Source: Pogostemon cablin | Lineage: Eukaryota > Streptophyta > Magnoliopsida > Lamiales > Lamiaceae | DNA length: 64,000 bases | Assembly (NCBI GenBank): GCA_023678885.1 | Contig: CM042987.1 | Coordinates: forward strand, 24,886,927-24,950,926 | Direction of reading: 5' to 3' | Shown here: in pieces, positions 62,308 to 64,000 of the stretch | Position numbering within the stretch: position 1 is the first letter of the stretch | How the letters are laid out: every line of letters starts with the position of its first letter | Notes under the pieces: model-generated | Databases searched by the model: none | What the model was told of the DNA's origin: nothing | What the model saw: the letters and a program-made list of their open reading frames with translations, nothing else | Made by a program: the position numbers and the translations under genes

Positions 62308-62331
62308 ACACGGCCACAGGTGTGGCCGTGT
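62308..62331. promoter_or_regulatory. Palindromic U3 element (G3 copy)
   Basis: ACACGGCCACA / TGTGGCCGTGT arms, centre GG. Confidence 0.5.
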
Positions 62332-62582
62332 TGTGCTATCTGGCTTCCGTGCACGGCTAACGGCACAGGCCCGTGCGAGGCCATGTTGTGTTCTTTTTCC
62401 TCTCTTTTTCTCCCAACTCCATTTTTGTTCCGTTTTTCACCTGATTCATCATTTATAAGTTCATTCACACACAAATTCCAAGAAACATATAACACCACCA
62501 ATAATGACTCAAAATACAGATAAAACAAACCAAAAATAAACATAAAAAGACACTAAAATCTAGGTAAAAATATCACTCATCA

Positions 62583-62595
62583 CATCCCCAAACTT
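62583..62595 (-). promoter_or_regulatory. PPT of G3
   Basis: Minus strand AAGTTTGGGGATG beside the LTR. Confidence 0.7.
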
Positions 62596-62600
62596 AAAGT

Positions 62601-62620
62601 GTTGTGCGCCCCCGCACAAC
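62601..62620 (-). other. Conserved PPT-side hairpin (G3)
   Basis: GTTGTGCG-CCCC-CGCACAAC. Arms are identical to those in the array, the loop is different. Confidence 0.8.
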
Positions 62621-64000
62621 AAAAATGATAAACCAAGGAGAGTGATTTTCACCCAGGAAAACACTAAACGAACATAAGTAACAACACATCAATAATAGTA
62701 AGAATCACAATTTATGCTAAGTCATCCTACAACATTAGATTCATGACATGAGGAATTAACAAGTTCAATCACAAGAGAATATTAGTGTAATATAGTCTCT
62801 TTTTGGTCCAAGCCTCACATAGGTTATAAATGTCACTCAACACTCTTTAAAGTAGGGTAAATCATCACTCATTAACCGATTAGCTCGACTCGCTATAAGC
62901 TTGCTCGTGGACTACATTCACAAACCACTAAAGTTTAAATTAATGATCAAAAAGGTCTTTAATTGGGATGTAATGATAGGCTCTTTGGTAGGGTAGGAAG
63001 AATGTGGATAATAGTGACTAAACAAGTGTAAGTAATCGAAGAGATAGCCAATTTCCTCAACTTCTCCACTTTCCGTTTCTTCCTTTCTTTTCTTTATTAC
63101 TCACAAGCACTAATCATCAACTTCCTTGGATTTCTTTAGCTTCTTTCAATGCATGCTTCCTTCTTTTGACTTTTAATACTTGAGCATTTCATTGTTTCTT
63201 TGCTCATTTTCTTGTTTTGAGGTTGCATGTTTACTCTTGTTTGTGCTATTTTCATCCTTTTTTTTTCATTTGTTTACCATTTCCTTTTGTTCTTTTTCTT
63301 CCTCCTCAAACCTTTCTAGCCACCATCTCCTCAATCACCCACACAAAGGGTATATATACATGGCTTAAGAAGGTAATCAAGGCTTGTAATGTGCTATATT
63401 CACAATAAAAAGGCTTAAAGGCTCAAAATGGTTAACTAGGGATGATGTACATGGTAGGAAAATATATGGCAATGACTATGAATAACAAGGATGGCCTAAG
63501 ATCATTTCACTAATCTCCACAAATCGGGCTCGTTCCTATAGTCCTTGAGCAAGTTCTAGCTTATCAAATACAACCAATCCACTCATGAAGAAAAACCATG
63601 TATGCACGGTTGAGGCTCAAATTCTCACAAGCTTATGCATTGGACCTTAAGAAACTTATTACACCACATTCATCTCAAAATTGAACAAGTTAAGTAAAAC
63701 ATGTCACAATTCGAAAGTGTAGAGATTCTTTATCATAACTTGTCATCACTTACTACCACAACATATCACCACTCATATTCAAAAATGACTCACAACATCC
63801 CAAAACAAACCACCAAACATACCAAGACAAAAATAAGAAAACACACAAAACATAAAATAAAGACTCAACAAACAAGAAACAAAACAAAAATACATAACAT
63901 GCAAAAACAACAATCACCATCATTAGAAAATGAAGCACATATTAAATCATCCATAACAATGTAAGCTCACAATCATCCCCATCCTTGATTGAAAAGGAAA
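62621..64000 (-). other. G3 3' UTR and internal sequence, single-copy homologue of the array unit
   Basis: Matches the array unit from just past the hairpin through the 3' UTR and on into segment A (from ~63682), the same order as across a unit boundary in the array. Similarity is uneven: 63650-63880 differs at about four positions, whereas 63000-63350 has many substitutions and indels. It carries the longer A-run (AAACAAAACAAAAA) seen in array units 20-21. No intact gene. Confidence 0.88.

Larger units (their letters stand above)
61116..62582 (-). mobile_element. G3 3' LTR (1467 bp)
   Basis: Same length and ends as the G2 3' LTR, with only a few substitutions (e.g. CTTCCGTGCACGG). Confidence 0.93.
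57292..62743. repeat. Segmental duplication, right copy (~5.45 kb)
   Basis: Partner of 36240-41673. The right boundary is sharp at 62743, where G2 turns into protease sequence and G3 continues into 3' UTR. The left boundary is a change of identity level within homologous Copia sequence. Confidence 0.85.
61116..64000 (-). mobile_element. Gypsy copy G3 (3' LTR and 3' UTR; continues past the window)
   Basis: LTR 61116-62582, PPT, hairpin and at least 1.38 kb of 3' UTR/internal sequence. Up to 62743 it is almost identical to G2. Beyond that it retains what G2 lost. The retained part is a single-copy, ~85-90% homologue of the array unit and identifies the array as belonging to this family. Confidence 0.93.

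Overview
The window looks like repeat-dense, probably heterochromatic DNA of a flowering plant (most likely a eudicot; the species cannot be named from this sequence). I see no host gene, rRNA or tRNA gene. The lineage evidence is the retrotransposons: a Ty3/Gypsy family with an Athila/Tat-type gag-protease and a primer site matching plant tRNA-Asp, and a Ty1/Copia family primed by initiator tRNA-Met, both with long LTRs (about 1.4-1.5 kb). Every recognisable element lies on the minus strand. Element sense is therefore right to left, and 5' LTRs sit at the higher coordinates.

Region 1 (1-33862) is a tandem array of 20 complete units plus one partial unit of a 1.67-kb repeat, nearly identical from unit to unit. 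Each unit joins the first ~125 bp of a Gypsy LTR, the adjacent polypurine tract, a conserved hairpin and over 1 kb of 3' untranslated/internal sequence of the same element. The array is thus a retrotransposon-derived macrosatellite. It ends exactly at an LTR terminus, where it abuts the middle of a Copia LTR.

Region 2 (33863-55936) is a nest that can be resolved by target-site duplications (TSDs). Outer Copia C1 (LTR 33863-34888 truncated by the array; internal 34889-38651 and 52676-54553; 5' LTR 54554-55936) is interrupted by inner Copia C2 (38652-52675, TSD CGGAT). C2 is itself interrupted by Gypsy G2 (40046-45623, TSD ACTAT) 26 bp from its 3' LTR. All Copia gag-pol sequence is decayed. G2 keeps gag and protease in one frame with two internal stops, but its reverse transcriptase, RNase H and integrase are deleted. 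The Copia leaders carry a 20/21-bp minisatellite.

Region 3 (55937-64000) repeats region 2: a Copia body (C3) sharing LTR 54554-55936 with C1, then a second copy of the C2 3' LTR and of the Gypsy insertion with the same TSD. The stretch ~36.24-41.67 kb and its copy ~57.29-62.74 kb are almost identical, so one was copied after both nested insertions. Past 62743 the right copy keeps the Gypsy 3' UTR that the left copy lost. That sequence is a diverged single-copy homologue of the array unit, and it shows what the array was built from.

No functional gene set is encoded. The biology is structural: nesting, LTR recombination, segmental copying and the birth and local homogenisation of a satellite array.
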